Positions 44,103-54,110 of a DNA stretch of 64,000 nt are shown here, in pieces. Position numbers and translations under genes: made by a program. Below the pieces are notes generated by a model. That model saw only the letters and a program-made list of their open reading frames with translations. It did no database searches and was not told where the DNA came from. The stretch covers positions 124,001 to 188,000 of the forward strand of contig NZ_JAJFOW010000003.1 in the NCBI RefSeq assembly GCF_020731285.1, written 5' to 3'. Numbering within the stretch: position 1 is the first letter of the stretch; each line of letters starts with the position of its first letter. The stretch is from Cohnella baijiui. GTDB taxonomy: Bacteria; Bacillota; Bacilli; Paenibacillales; Paenibacillaceae.

Positions 44103-45548
44103 TTGGAGATATTCTCTTTACCCCCTAATGCTCCAGTTCTTATGGAAGCTACTCGAGCTATAGGGTATTCCCTGGAAACAGCATTGGCCGATATTATTGA
44201 CAATAGCATTACAGCAAATGCAACAAAAATTGATATAAACTTCTTCCCAATAGGGAGCCCGTATGTAGCAGTGCTGGACAACGGGATTGGAATGGACAAG
44301 GAAGAACTGATAAATGCGATGCGCTATGGCAGCAAAAATCCTTTGGATACTAGAACAGCTGCTGACTTAGGAAGATTTGGACTTGGTCTGAAAACTGCAT
44401 CAATGTCACAATGCAGGAAGCTAACAGTTATAAGTGTGAAGAATGGAATAGTGACAGGCGCACAGTGGGATTTAGATTTTATTGCAACTACGAATGATTG
44501 GTCCCTGAAGTTGCTGGACGATATAGAGATCCAAGCTTGCCCGCATATTAACGAACTGTATTCAAATAGTTCTGGCACTATGGTGCTGTGGCAAGGACTT
44601 GATCGGCTTAAGGTCGGGGAATTAAGTTTTGATGACAATATGGGAAAATATATGGATCGCGTGCGAGAGCACTTGTCTCTCGTATTTCACCGTTATCTAT
44701 CGGGGGAAGCAGGATTAAAGAAGACTCAAATCTCTATTAATAAAGTACCTTTGGCATCAGCAGACCCCTTCTTAACTGGAAAGAGCACGCAAGTTATGGA
44801 TGAGGAGAGTATTGTTATTGACGGGCAAAAAATTTTTGTGCGTCCGTATACATTGCCGCATGTATCAATGCTTTCACAAGCAGAGATTAGTATGCTCGGG
44901 GGAGAAGAAGGACTTCGCAAGCAACAAGGTTTTTATGTTTATCGCAACAAACGATTGCTCGTGTGGGGGACTTGGTTTAGGCTCATGCGGCAAGGGGAAC
45001 TTTCAAAATTAGCCCGTATACGAGTGGATATCCCGAATTCGTTGGATTATCTATGGACTTTGGATATTAAGAAGTCCGTGGCAGTCCCGCCAGAGGTTGT
45101 TCGGAAGAATTTAGCTCCAATAATTGAGAAGCTTGCGGGAACAAGTAAACGTACATGGACTTATCGTGGAAAGAAAGAGACGGAAGAATCCAAAATACAT
45201 ATATGGGATCGTATCAAAACCCGAGAGGGCAGCATTGTATATGAGATTAATAGGGAGTACCCATTAGTCGAAGCTTTGTGTGAAGCTAGCGGAAAAGAAA
45301 AAAATGTGATAGAGCAGTTGCTAACTCAGATCGAACGTGGCTTGCCGCTAAACCAGTTGTATGTAGATCTAACAAGCGATGAAAGAGTAATAAATGAGAC
45401 AGAGGCTTCCCAAGCCGATTTATTGCCGCTTTTAAACCAATTGTTTGCTGGATGTAGAAATAATCAAGAACGAAAAGAGATGGTAAAAAGATTGTTAGTT
45501 ACAGAACCATTTGACCAGTATCCAGAGTGGCTATCTGAATTCCTTTAG
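44103..45548 (+). CDS. MORC/MutL-like GHKL ATPase of a defence operon
   Basis: 481 residues. GHKL ATPase domain: N-box ALADIIDNSITA at about 28-39, DNGIGM near 59-64, and lid GRFGLGLKTAS at about 90-100. A transducer-like middle region follows (FYVYRNKRLLVWGTWFRL near 278-295). No endonuclease motif is evident. First gene of a six-gene operon; the next start lies 13 bases past the stop. Comparative work on MutL/MORC homologues described such ATPases in restriction-modification-like operons with the same partners. Predicted to act as an ATP-driven DNA clamp or switch for the nuclease. The start is TTG 44103 after GGAAGGTGAT. Confidence 0.9.
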   Translation: MEIFSLPPNAPVLMEATRAIGYSLETALADIIDNSITANATKIDINFFPIGSPYVAVLDNGIGMDKEELINAMRYGSKNPLDTRTAADLGRFGLGLKTASMSQCRKLTVISVKNGIVTGAQWDLDFIATTNDWSLKLLDDIEIQACPHINELYSNSSGTMVLWQGLDRLKVGELSFDDNMGKYMDRVREHLSLVFHRYLSGEAGLKKTQISINKVPLASADPFLTGKSTQVMDEESIVIDGQKIFVRPYTLPHVSMLSQAEISMLGGEEGLRKQQGFYVYRNKRLLVWGTWFRLMRQGELSKLARIRVDIPNSLDYLWTLDIKKSVAVPPEVVRKNLAPIIEKLAGTSKRTWTYRGKKETEESKIHIWDRIKTREGSIVYEINREYPLVEALCEASGKEKNVIEQLLTQIERGLPLNQLYVDLTSDERVINETEASQADLLPLLNQLFAGCRNNQERKEMVKRLLVTEPFDQYPEWLSEFL

Positions 45549-45561
45549 GAGGCAACGTACA

Positions 45562-48294
45562 ATGCTAAGCCAAAACAGCCAGATGCTAGAGCGGTTCATA
45601 TCTATTGCAATTAATACTAAGTTCCAAGCTGAACCACCTACAGAAGAACAGTTCATGGATGAGGCTAAAGCACTGCGAGCCAATATGCCAGTATCCGATA
45701 AAGAATTTGAAAAAATTATTAGGAATCTTAAAGCCACTTTGCCAATTACCATGGACGTTGGCGTTTATATTGCTGAGCAGAGCGGAGACCATCAATCATG
45801 GCTGCCTGCACGACGTGCTGATCTTGATTTCTTCTATTGGAACCGCTATAGACGTTATTTGGAGGACAACAAAGGCTGGAATGTCCGTGTAACTGCTAAT
45901 TTGGATATTGTATCAACTGAAATAGTAGATTTGCTGGGTGACCCTAAGAGCAACACCCCGTGGGAACGCAGAGGACTTGTATTGGGGGACGTTCAATCAG
46001 GCAAAACTGCGAACTATACAGCAATTTGCAATAAAGCGGCAGATACAGGATATAAAGTGATTATTGTACTGACAGGGACATTAGAAAGTCTCCGAAAACA
46101 GACTCAAGAGCGGTTGGATAAAGAGTTTGCTGGGAGACTGAGCAAGGATCTGCTGGGAATTAAAAAGCATGCGATCAAGAATGTATTCGACGGTGTTGGG
46201 AAAATTGATTCCAGCAAAAGAATATCTGCATTTACTACCGTTAAGTACGACTTTAATTCAACTATCCTAAACAGCAATGATCTGACTTTAAAAAATATTA
46301 GTGAGCCTGCGCTTTTCGTAGTCAAAAAGAACAAATCAGTACTTAAAAATCTTGAAAGCTGGCTAACCTCAAACAATGCAGACAATAATGGGAAAATTGA
46401 TCTGCCGCTTCTATTGATTGATGATGAAGCAGATAATGCGTCGGTAAATACAAAAAAGGATGATGAGGATCCGACAGCAATTAATGCCGCTATTCGATCA
46501 ATTTTAAAACGGTTTTATAAATCTTCCTATCTCGGCATAACAGCAACCCCTTTTGCAAACATATTTATAAACCCTGAAACAAATGATGAAATGGTGGGGG
46601 ATGACTTGTTCCCCAGAGATTTTATATATGTGCTGTCTCCTCCTACCAATTATATTGGTGCTGATGCGATATTTGGCACAAGCTCAAACTATGACCATTG
46701 TCTGATTAAAATAGATTCAGAGGAGATTGATCATTTCTTTCCTTTCTCCCATAAGAAAGATCATCCTGTTGATGCCCTGCCTCCAAGCATGCTCGAAGCG
46801 ATAGGCTTTTTCGTACTGGCAAATGCGATAAGAGATTTGCGAGGGGATACAAGCGAGCACCGCTCCATGCTCGTTAATGTGAGCCGTTTTACTGATGTTC
46901 AAGTTCATACGAAAGACCATATCAACACATGGCTGAATCAAATGCAGTCTGATTTACGAAACTATGCATCATTGAATGAAGACGAAGCATTGCGTATTCG
47001 ATCCTTGTACTTTTTGAAAAAGGTTTGGAACAAACATGGCTTAAAGGAAAAAGCAGGGATTGATTGGATTGAGTTGCAGCAGAATTATCTATACAAGGCA
47101 GCAGCCCCAATTGAAGTTCGTGCGGTCAACCAGAGAACTGGAGCAGCAAGCCTAGATTACTATAACCATAAAGAACACGGGTTTCGAGTAGTAGCGGTAG
47201 GAGGCAATAGTCTCTCAAGGGGACTTACTTTGGAAGGTCTATGTGTTAGTTATTTTTATCGCAATTCTCAGATGTATGATACTCTTCTTCAAATGGGAAG
47301 ATGGTTCGGTTATCGTCCAGGTTACGATGATGTCTTCAAAGTTTGGATGGCCGATGATGCTATTGACTGGTATGGGTTCATAACAGAAGCAGCTAATGAA
47401 CTTAAAATCGAAATCAGTAGGATGAATAGAATGCATCAAACCCCAAGTGAATTTGGGCTGAAAGTTCGTCAAGATCCAAACTCCCTTATTGTTACGGCGC
47501 GCAACAAAATGCGGTCAGGGACGCCTGTTAGTAGGCCGATAACCGTAACAGGCAGACTGCTTGAGACGCCGCGCCTCAAATCAAATCCAGAAGTGTTGGC
47601 GACAAATGAGAGAGTATTCAGGCTTTTTGTAGCGAATTTGGACAGCTTAGGATATGAAGTGAAGGATGTTGCGCGGCGTGGTAAAATGTGGTCGGGAATC
47701 AGCAAAGATGTGGTTTCAGATTTGCTGCGGAGTTTTGACACTCACCCGTGGCACTTGTCCTTCCAAGGAAAAGCATTGGCGGAGTTTATTGATAATAGTC
47801 CTGGATTAAATGATTGGGATGTCTTTTTGCCGTTTGGATCTGTTGATGATGAATTTGAGCTCGATGGCGCTAATGGAGTCATAAAGATCAAGAGAGAAGA
47901 ACGATTGATAAAAGAAGCGGATGGAATGATAAAGATCTCCGGAACGAAAGTGCGGGTAGGGTCTGGCGGCAGTACAAGAGCAGGCCTTACAGAGAAAGAG
48001 ATACTGGATGCACAAAATGCTTTTAGACAAGGAAAGAATATCGACAAGAAAAGCATTCCGGATAGTGCTTATCTGGCGATTGATAGAAAACCTCTTTTAA
48101 TGCTGCATGTAATTAAAAGCAAGCAAAAAGATGATGAGAAACCCAATAGTAAAATTCCAGATACACTTTTCGCTATTGGGATAGGATTGCCCGGAGACGG
48201 TGTTCTGCGAACTGCTAATTATGTCGTGAATATGGTTGAATTGCGTAACTGGGTAAACTTCGATGATGAGGAAGATGATGACGATGTTGTCTGA
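45562..48294 (+). CDS. Z1-domain superfamily-II-like ATPase
   Basis: 910 residues. Walker A GDVQSGKT at about 143-150, Walker B-like LLIDDEADNAS near 285-295, ITATPFANIFINPET as motif III-like segment, and the Z1 C-terminal half with VGGNSLSRGLTLEGL and QMGRWFGYRPGYDD (Q577 onward). ATG 45562 follows GGAGG; the frame is open 17 codons upstream inside the previous gene. Its last codons overlap the nuclease gene. Z1 proteins are predicted DNA- or RNA-translocating ATPases of restriction-like systems. Confidence 0.92.
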   Translation: MLSQNSQMLERFISIAINTKFQAEPPTEEQFMDEAKALRANMPVSDKEFEKIIRNLKATLPITMDVGVYIAEQSGDHQSWLPARRADLDFFYWNRYRRYLEDNKGWNVRVTANLDIVSTEIVDLLGDPKSNTPWERRGLVLGDVQSGKTANYTAICNKAADTGYKVIIVLTGTLESLRKQTQERLDKEFAGRLSKDLLGIKKHAIKNVFDGVGKIDSSKRISAFTTVKYDFNSTILNSNDLTLKNISEPALFVVKKNKSVLKNLESWLTSNNADNNGKIDLPLLLIDDEADNASVNTKKDDEDPTAINAAIRSILKRFYKSSYLGITATPFANIFINPETNDEMVGDDLFPRDFIYVLSPPTNYIGADAIFGTSSNYDHCLIKIDSEEIDHFFPFSHKKDHPVDALPPSMLEAIGFFVLANAIRDLRGDTSEHRSMLVNVSRFTDVQVHTKDHINTWLNQMQSDLRNYASLNEDEALRIRSLYFLKKVWNKHGLKEKAGIDWIELQQNYLYKAAAPIEVRAVNQRTGAASLDYYNHKEHGFRVVAVGGNSLSRGLTLEGLCVSYFYRNSQMYDTLLQMGRWFGYRPGYDDVFKVWMADDAIDWYGFITEAANELKIEISRMNRMHQTPSEFGLKVRQDPNSLIVTARNKMRSGTPVSRPITVTGRLLETPRLKSNPEVLATNERVFRLFVANLDSLGYEVKDVARRGKMWSGISKDVVSDLLRSFDTHPWHLSFQGKALAEFIDNSPGLNDWDVFLPFGSVDDEFELDGANGVIKIKREERLIKEADGMIKISGTKVRVGSGGSTRAGLTEKEILDAQNAFRQGKNIDKKSIPDSAYLAIDRKPLLMLHVIKSKQKDDEKPNSKIPDTLFAIGIGLPGDGVLRTANYVVNMVELRNWVNFDDEEDDDDVV

Positions 48295-49219
48295 TGAAGG
48301 TTTGATTAATAAGTGGAACCAACTGATCAAACACTCAAAAGGCTATGTCAGAATTGATGCAGATCATCCACTGGAGTGGCACATCGGCTATGAGGAGATT
48401 AATCAACGAACTTTATTGCTAGTGACAGCCAATGAGCCAACAGCCGTGGAATCATCAAAGTCTATTCTAGTTTCTTTTGCTAAAAGAGTGGACGGCAAAT
48501 GGGCGCTTATCTTCAAGCTTATTCGTGAAGAACATGAAGAAGTATATATTAGACTTTGCTACGATTTAATTGAATCCTCGCGGGGCCAAATCGATACACA
48601 ACAGGGTGTTGAGTATGTTCTGAACCGTTATGCTCATTGGTTTAAGCTGTTGGAACTTCAAAGAAGCGGGTTGCTCAGCGAGTCGGAAAGAAGAGGGTTG
48701 CTAGGTGAAATATTCTTTTTACAGCAATTAATTTTAAAAGGCAACTCTCCGCTTAGTGCTGTAAATAGTTGGATCGGGCCTGAAGGTGCTGATCAAGATT
48801 TTGTTGATGAAACAGGCTGGCATGAAATAAAAGCTACGGGTATTGGCTCGAAGACCGTTTCAATTTCCTCACTTGAGCAATTGGATGCGGTGTTGCCTGG
48901 AGAGCTTGTCATGTTTTTAATAGACAAGACTGCACCAAATGCAGCAAGTGCATTTACTTTAAGCAGCAAAGTCACTGAATTGCGAGAAATGGTTCAAAGC
49001 AACACTCAAGCTCTTAATTTAGTTAATCAAAAATTGTTGCAATACGGGTACATGGATATGCCTGATTATGAGAAGCAGTGGTATCGATTGGGAGGAACCT
49101 TTCGATATAGGGTAGATGAACAATTTCCGCGGCTTATTAAAAGCAATATTCGATCTCAAATAGCCGCTGTTAGTTACCAGTTAAGCATTCAGGCCATTGA
49201 GGATTGGAAAATTGATTAA
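48284..49219 (+). CDS. PD-(D/E)XK motif nuclease (DUF4420 type)
   Basis: 311 residues. Catalytic pattern D172 in ADQDFVDETG and E181-x-K183 in WHEIKATG, with an upstream Glu in GLLGEIFFLQQL, gives a restriction-endonuclease fold. ATG 48284 follows GAGGAAG; several in-frame ATGs lie just upstream in the overlap with the Z1 gene. Likely the cleaving subunit of the operon, directed by the Z1 and GHKL ATPases. Confidence 0.9.
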   Translation: MLSDEGLINKWNQLIKHSKGYVRIDADHPLEWHIGYEEINQRTLLLVTANEPTAVESSKSILVSFAKRVDGKWALIFKLIREEHEEVYIRLCYDLIESSRGQIDTQQGVEYVLNRYAHWFKLLELQRSGLLSESERRGLLGEIFFLQQLILKGNSPLSAVNSWIGPEGADQDFVDETGWHEIKATGIGSKTVSISSLEQLDAVLPGELVMFLIDKTAPNAASAFTLSSKVTELREMVQSNTQALNLVNQKLLQYGYMDMPDYEKQWYRLGGTFRYRVDEQFPRLIKSNIRSQIAAVSYQLSIQAIEDWKID

Positions 49220-49233
49220 TAGCGGAGGATATT

Positions 49234-51312
49234 ATGGAATTGCAAGAATTCCGAAAGGAACTTTTGGAAGATGTTCGATCTACTGCGGTAGCTTACGGAG
49301 AAGGTTCAAGCGCTGCCTATGTTGGCATTGTTGCCAATTATTTAGTGAATGCTGATGTTTTGCCCGATTTTGAACCAGCATTTTATATTGGCAATGGCTT
49401 TCGCAATCGTAAGTTGCGGGTTGACGGGTATGCGTTAGACGAATTTGATTATACAATGAGTCTAATTGTTGCTGATTATGTTGGTGACAATAAAGAAAGA
49501 ACACTAACAAAGTCAGAAGCAGAGCAGATATTTGAATGGCCTATTCGATTCTTGGACGAGGTATACAACAATAGTCTTCATAAGAAAGTAGAGATTAGCA
49601 GTTCAGCAGCAGACCTTATCGATATTCTTAGAACCAATAGAGGACGAATTCGCAAATATCGTGTTTTGCTTTATACAGATGGATTTATGAGTGATCGAAT
49701 TGAAAGCTTCCCTATCAGAGATTTAGAAGGGATAGCTGTTGAGTTTCAAATATGGGATGTTGAGCGGCTTTATAAAATGTTCCTCGCGGATTCTGGACGT
49801 GAGAATATTGAAATAGACTTTACGCAGTACTCAGCACAAGGGATACCCTGCCTGGACACAAGCAATTACGGCGAAAATCCTTACCGCTGTTTCTTGGGTG
49901 TAATTCCAGGTACAGTGCTGGCTGATGTATATGATCGCTATGGCGCACAGTTATTAGAAGGAAATGTACGATCTTTTTTAAGCACAAAAGTAGCTGTAAA
50001 TAAGAAAATAAGGGAAACGATACTTAGCTCGCCCCGCATGTTTTTTGCGTTTAATAATGGTGTATCTGCGACAGCTGTAGATGTAACAATCGAAGACACA
50101 CCCGAAGGAAAGTTTATTACTTCCGTAAAGGACTTTCAAATAATCAATGGCGGGCAGACAACGGCTTCACTGTCGAATGCTCGTTATAAGGATAAGGCCG
50201 ACCTTAGTGTGATCAGTTTGCAAATGAAACTAACGGTAATTAATGCAGACTTAGACGAGACTCACAACCTTATGCAGAAAATTTCGCGATCATCAAACAG
50301 TCAAAACAAGGTTAGTGATGCCGATTTTTTTTCTACTCACCCCTTTCATATTCGTATGGAGCAGATATCAAGAAGACTCTTTGCTCCAGCTACAGGCGGT
50401 GCACAGCATGATACTCATTGGTTCTATGAACGTGCAAGAGGGCAGTATTTGCAAGCTCAAATGCGTATGACTAAAGCTGACCGCAATCGATTTTTAACCC
50501 AAAATCCTAAGCATCAGCTGATTACGAAGACCGATCTTGCGAAAGCGAGAAATTCGTGGCGTGGTTTGCCGCATACTGTTAGCAAAGGTGCGCAATCGAA
50601 CTTTAGCGAATTTGCGCAATGGGTTGATGATGAATGGTCGGTATCTGATGAATCGTTTAATGAAAGATATTTTCAGGAGTCACTGGCTCTTTATATTCTG
50701 TTCAAGCATGTTGAAAAGCTGGTTACACACCAGACTTGGTATGAGCAAGGCTACCGCGCCAACATCGTTACTTACTCAATAGCGCTATTGGCGCACCTAA
50801 TCAAGAATCAATACCCGCAAAACACTCTGGATCTGCAAATTATTTGGAATAGACAAGAGGTTCCGGAGGTAATTTCCAACCAACTAAGCAAGCTGGCCAA
50901 AGCAGTATTGGATTCTATTACAGATCCATCTAGGGGAATCGCCAATGTAACTCAATGGTGCAAGCGAGAAGCATGTTGGAACCGAATCAAAGAACTGGAT
51001 ATTTCACTGGATGCGAGTATTGAAACTGTACTTATTGATGTAGACAATGCTAAATCAGAAGCCCGAAGGGCGCGCAAAGATCAAAAGATGGTAACAGGCA
51101 TTGAAGCACAAACAAAAGTGGTTAATTATGGAGCGGAATATTGGAAAAGAGTTCAATTGTTTATTGCTGAAAAGAAGATACCCTATCATACGGAAGCCGA
51201 ATCATTAAAAATAGCTTGCCAAATGCCTGCGAAGCTGCCAAACTCGATACATAGCCAGAAGCTGCTTTCTTTGCTAGAAAAGGCTGTATCGGAAGGTTGG
51301 AAAGAGGATTGA
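49234..51312 (+). CDS. AIPR-family (abortive infection phage resistance) protein
   Basis: 692 residues. AIPR hallmarks FFAFNNGVSAT (F270-T280) and FQIINGGQTTASL (about 301-313), followed by SRSSNSQNKVSDADFFSTHP. The family (PF10592) is linked to phage resistance, but its biochemistry is not settled. GGAGG RBS; starts 14 bases after the nuclease gene. Long helical C-terminus of mixed charge. Fourth gene of the operon. Confidence 0.92.
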   Translation: MELQEFRKELLEDVRSTAVAYGEGSSAAYVGIVANYLVNADVLPDFEPAFYIGNGFRNRKLRVDGYALDEFDYTMSLIVADYVGDNKERTLTKSEAEQIFEWPIRFLDEVYNNSLHKKVEISSSAADLIDILRTNRGRIRKYRVLLYTDGFMSDRIESFPIRDLEGIAVEFQIWDVERLYKMFLADSGRENIEIDFTQYSAQGIPCLDTSNYGENPYRCFLGVIPGTVLADVYDRYGAQLLEGNVRSFLSTKVAVNKKIRETILSSPRMFFAFNNGVSATAVDVTIEDTPEGKFITSVKDFQIINGGQTTASLSNARYKDKADLSVISLQMKLTVINADLDETHNLMQKISRSSNSQNKVSDADFFSTHPFHIRMEQISRRLFAPATGGAQHDTHWFYERARGQYLQAQMRMTKADRNRFLTQNPKHQLITKTDLAKARNSWRGLPHTVSKGAQSNFSEFAQWVDDEWSVSDESFNERYFQESLALYILFKHVEKLVTHQTWYEQGYRANIVTYSIALLAHLIKNQYPQNTLDLQIIWNRQEVPEVISNQLSKLAKAVLDSITDPSRGIANVTQWCKREACWNRIKELDISLDASIETVLIDVDNAKSEARRARKDQKMVTGIEAQTKVVNYGAEYWKRVQLFIAEKKIPYHTEAESLKIACQMPAKLPNSIHSQKLLSLLEKAVSEGWKED

Positions 51313-51327
51313 AAGAGGTGTACAACA

Positions 51328-53049
51328 TTGCATAAAGTATTGGATTTGTTTGCGGGTGCGGGTGGGATGAGCCTAGGTTTCTTGCAAACAGGGAGATTTG
51401 AAATTGCTGTAGCAGTGGAGAAGAATGAGAACGCGCAAGCAACATATATACGGAATCATGAGCAAACTACTATGTTGAATGATATTCTCGACATTACAGA
51501 CTATGGTTTGTTTCAACGTGAGCATGGGGAGTTTGACGTTGTCGTAGGAGGCCCGCCATGTCAGGGTTTTTCAAACGCCAACCGTCAAAAGAATCATGTA
51601 GTTAGCCAAAATAATAGTCTTGTTAAAAAGTATGTCGAAGTCATATTGAACCTCAGACCAAAAGCGTTCGTCATGGAGAACGTTCGAATGCTTAAGTCTG
51701 ACATTCACCGTTTTTACTGCACTCATACCGACGGATTTGAATTCGAGCGATTGGGCATAACTATTCGTAATGAAACCATTTGCCTTCTTAATTCTGAATG
51801 CCCAATAGCGGATATTGGTGACTATTTATTAAACCCTCAAATAATTGATGAAATTATTTTGTCAGATAAGGCTTTTTATATTTTGAGAATGCTGTTAAAG
51901 AACTCCAGTAATGAACAAGCACGTGAAAAGACATTAATGGAAAACGGAAGGAAATGCATCAAGATTATCGCGTTATTATCAGCAAAGAGCTCCCAAGTAC
52001 CTGGGGATTATGTTGCCTTTGAGCGCGCCGCTTTGAATGTCTTTATACAGTTTGCAGGAGGAGAAATAACATTCGATGAAGCAGAGCCATTGATGACTGC
52101 ATATATTCATGTCCAGCGAATGATGCTGCATGTAAGAGAATTATTGGACAACGGTATTATCATCGATTCTTTAAGGGTAGAGCAGAGAGGAGTGTACGTA
52201 AATGTAAGATCATATTCAGTAATCGACTATATTGGGAAGAGGCTCGGCGAATTATATAATATAAGCGATGGTATTCTTAATGCTGCTTGGTTTGGAGCCC
52301 CTCAGTTGCGGGAAAGATATATAGCAGTGGGATTAAGAAATGATCTCGGTGTTCAGCCAGAGTTGCCCGTAGCGGACTTTAAGTCGACAGAATATCGCAC
52401 CGTCTTTGATGCAATAAAAGATCTTGAATCCGTCGTCCCAAGTTTTAACATAGATGATGAACCTACCTTTCTAGATGATGAATATCACACAACTGCGCTA
52501 ACAGGACAACTTCGTGATTCTAATGTTTTGACCAACCATGTAACAACAGAAACTCGGGAAAAAGCTAAGAAACGATTTGAAGCCTTGCAACCTGGGCAGA
52601 ACTTTCATGATCTTGATCGCAATTTAATCGAAGATACGTATACAAGACCTGAGAGAACGCAGAATTCTATATACCTGCGCCTAGAGTACGGCAAGCCTTG
52701 TGGAACTGTTACTAATGTACGCAAATCAATGTGGATACATCCAGTTATAAATAGGGCGATAAGTATTCGCGAAGCAGCTAGGTTACAATCTTTCCCCGAC
52801 AGCTTTGAATTTGTAGGTACGAAAGATTCGCAATATCAGCAGGTTGGAAATGCTGTTCCCCCGATAATGGCGAGAGCTATCGCCTCAAAACTTGCTCAGC
52901 TACTGGATACATGCAATACGCTAGCTGACGAGCAAGGAGGTATTGGACATAGTGGATACGTTGACAACGGAACAGCGACGCCAAATGATGTCCAAAATCC
53001 GATCAAAGAACACAGTGCCAGAGATGACCGTCAGGAGGTATCTGCATAG
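51328..53049 (+). CDS. DNA (cytosine-5) methyltransferase with large central insert
   Basis: 573 residues. Motif I DLFAGAGGMSLGF at about 5-17, motif IV GGPPCQGFS with catalytic C78, motif VI ENVRM (E117), motif VIII GAPQLRERYIAVGLR near 322-336, motif X QVGNAVPPIMA (Q505 onward). About 200 residues separate motifs VI and VIII, far more than usual, so a helical insert of roughly 150 residues is present. Start is TTG 51328 after AAAGAGGTG. Presumably marks self DNA for the operon's nuclease. Recognition sequence unknown. Overlaps the vsr gene by about 98 bases. Confidence 0.92.
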   Translation: MHKVLDLFAGAGGMSLGFLQTGRFEIAVAVEKNENAQATYIRNHEQTTMLNDILDITDYGLFQREHGEFDVVVGGPPCQGFSNANRQKNHVVSQNNSLVKKYVEVILNLRPKAFVMENVRMLKSDIHRFYCTHTDGFEFERLGITIRNETICLLNSECPIADIGDYLLNPQIIDEIILSDKAFYILRMLLKNSSNEQAREKTLMENGRKCIKIIALLSAKSSQVPGDYVAFERAALNVFIQFAGGEITFDEAEPLMTAYIHVQRMMLHVRELLDNGIIIDSLRVEQRGVYVNVRSYSVIDYIGKRLGELYNISDGILNAAWFGAPQLRERYIAVGLRNDLGVQPELPVADFKSTEYRTVFDAIKDLESVVPSFNIDDEPTFLDDEYHTTALTGQLRDSNVLTNHVTTETREKAKKRFEALQPGQNFHDLDRNLIEDTYTRPERTQNSIYLRLEYGKPCGTVTNVRKSMWIHPVINRAISIREAARLQSFPDSFEFVGTKDSQYQQVGNAVPPIMARAIASKLAQLLDTCNTLADEQGGIGHSGYVDNGTATPNDVQNPIKEHSARDDRQEVSA

Positions 53050-53368
53050 CCGAGGCTTTAGGTACAGACTACATGATAAAAAACTACCAGGGAAACCTGA
53101 TCTTATTTTGCCGAAATATAAAACAGCAATATTTGTGCATGGGTGTTTCTGGCATGCGCATGAGGGCTGCAAATACTATCGTGCTCCCAAATCGAATACC
53201 GATTACTGGTCCAAAAAAATCGGGAACAATATTTCTCGCGATCAACTTCACCAGCAAAAGCTCCGACAAATGGGCTGGAATGTGATTGTAGTCTGGGAAT
53301 GTGAATTGAAGCTAAATTCACAGGGCAGATGTATAAATCTAGTTGATCAAATAATCAACTCTGAATAG
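52952..53368 (+). CDS. vsr: Very short patch repair endonuclease
   Basis: 138 residues from GTG 52952 (AAGGAGG upstream; TTG 52943 is too close to it). Vsr motifs: TEQRRQMMSKIRSKNT at the N-terminus, catalytic Asp in GKPDLILPKYKTAIFVHGCF, His in FWHAHEGC, and a zinc site with further Cys residues. Nicks T:G mismatches formed by deamination of 5-methylcytosine, protecting sites methylated by the upstream methyltransferase. Last gene of the operon. Confidence 0.92.
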   Translation: MDTLTTEQRRQMMSKIRSKNTVPEMTVRRYLHSRGFRYRLHDKKLPGKPDLILPKYKTAIFVHGCFWHAHEGCKYYRAPKSNTDYWSKKIGNNISRDQLHQQKLRQMGWNVIVVWECELKLNSQGRCINLVDQIINSE

Positions 53369-53387
53369 GATGATCGTTGTCAGATTA

Positions 53388-53735
53388 TCAACTGGGAAAC
53401 ACGCTTTGCGGTAGTTGACGGACAGGTAGGTGAAAGAAGCGATTGTCGCTGATGCTCTCCTGCAGGTAAGTGTTCAAGTTGGGATTCTTGTTGGATACCG
53501 CCTTCCACGCCCGGCGCCGCTTCGTCTTGATCAACAGCATGATGACGATGAAGGTCGGCAGCCCTCCGAGAATGACATGCGCTACTTTGCATTGATGCCG
53601 AACATGAAGGCGCAGATGAAGAGCAAGATTCATGATCTCGAGGATGAAAGTGATGATACCGTTGGACAGGACGTCTGACACGGAGTTGACGTTATTGACG
53701 ACCTGGAATGAAAATTTTGCCTTGAGGGTGGTCAA
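53388..53735 (-). pseudogene. Fragment of an ABC multidrug exporter membrane domain
   Basis: The minus strand reads VVNNVNSVSDVLSNGIITFI, GGLPTFIVIMLL, then RRRAWKAVSNKNPNLNTYLQ and ESI, recognisable as the transmembrane domain of YknU/MsbA-type ABC exporters. Start and ATPase domain are absent and the end turns into unrelated sequence. A passive relic next to an IS remnant. Confidence 0.6.
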
Positions 53736-53780
53736 TATACTCCTAGCGATTGCTCATAGCAGATATGTAATCTTTGTCAG

Positions 53781-53966
53781 ATGACCTCAAGAAGCATAGC
53801 GTACAAGACATCCACATCACATACAAAAGGAAAGAGTATCATTGCAAGCGACGATGCCCTTTTGAAGATGCTCTACCTGGTAACGTTGGATGTGATCCGT
53901 AAATCGCGTTCAGTTGCTCCTCCAGCTCTCCGTCTCCTAGACCGGATCAGCGAGCATTTCCCTTGA
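53781..53966 (+). pseudogene. C-terminal remnant of an IS256-family transposase
   Basis: About 60 codons containing TKGKSIIASDDALLKMLYLV followed by TLDVIRK, matching the C-terminus of IS256/mutator transposases; the Trp-rich continuation is out of frame. Followed at 54007-54026 by an IS256-like terminal repeat, so only the right end of the element survives. Confidence 0.6.
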
Positions 53967-54006
53967 CATGACCAATCTTCCTCCGGGGAGAATCCCATAA
54001 AAGAGC

Positions 54007-54026
54007 TTACACAAAATTATTAACAG
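54007..54026 (+). repeat. IS256-like terminal inverted repeat (right end)
   Basis: TTACACAAAATTATTAACAG resembles the (T)ACACAAAATTATTGACA ends of IS256 elements and lies 40 bases after the transposase remnant. No matching left end is visible. Confidence 0.55.
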
Positions 54027-54110
54027 ACCCGCAGTCCCCAACATTGGGGCACATTTGAAGTGCTACTCACTAGTCGTAAGTAAAGAGTTTCCATAATGTC
54101 AATGCTCTGG

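Noticed and set aside
53430..53678. 82-codon plus-strand frame
   Set aside because: The opposite strand reads as an ABC-exporter fragment; the plus frame has no RBS or similarity.
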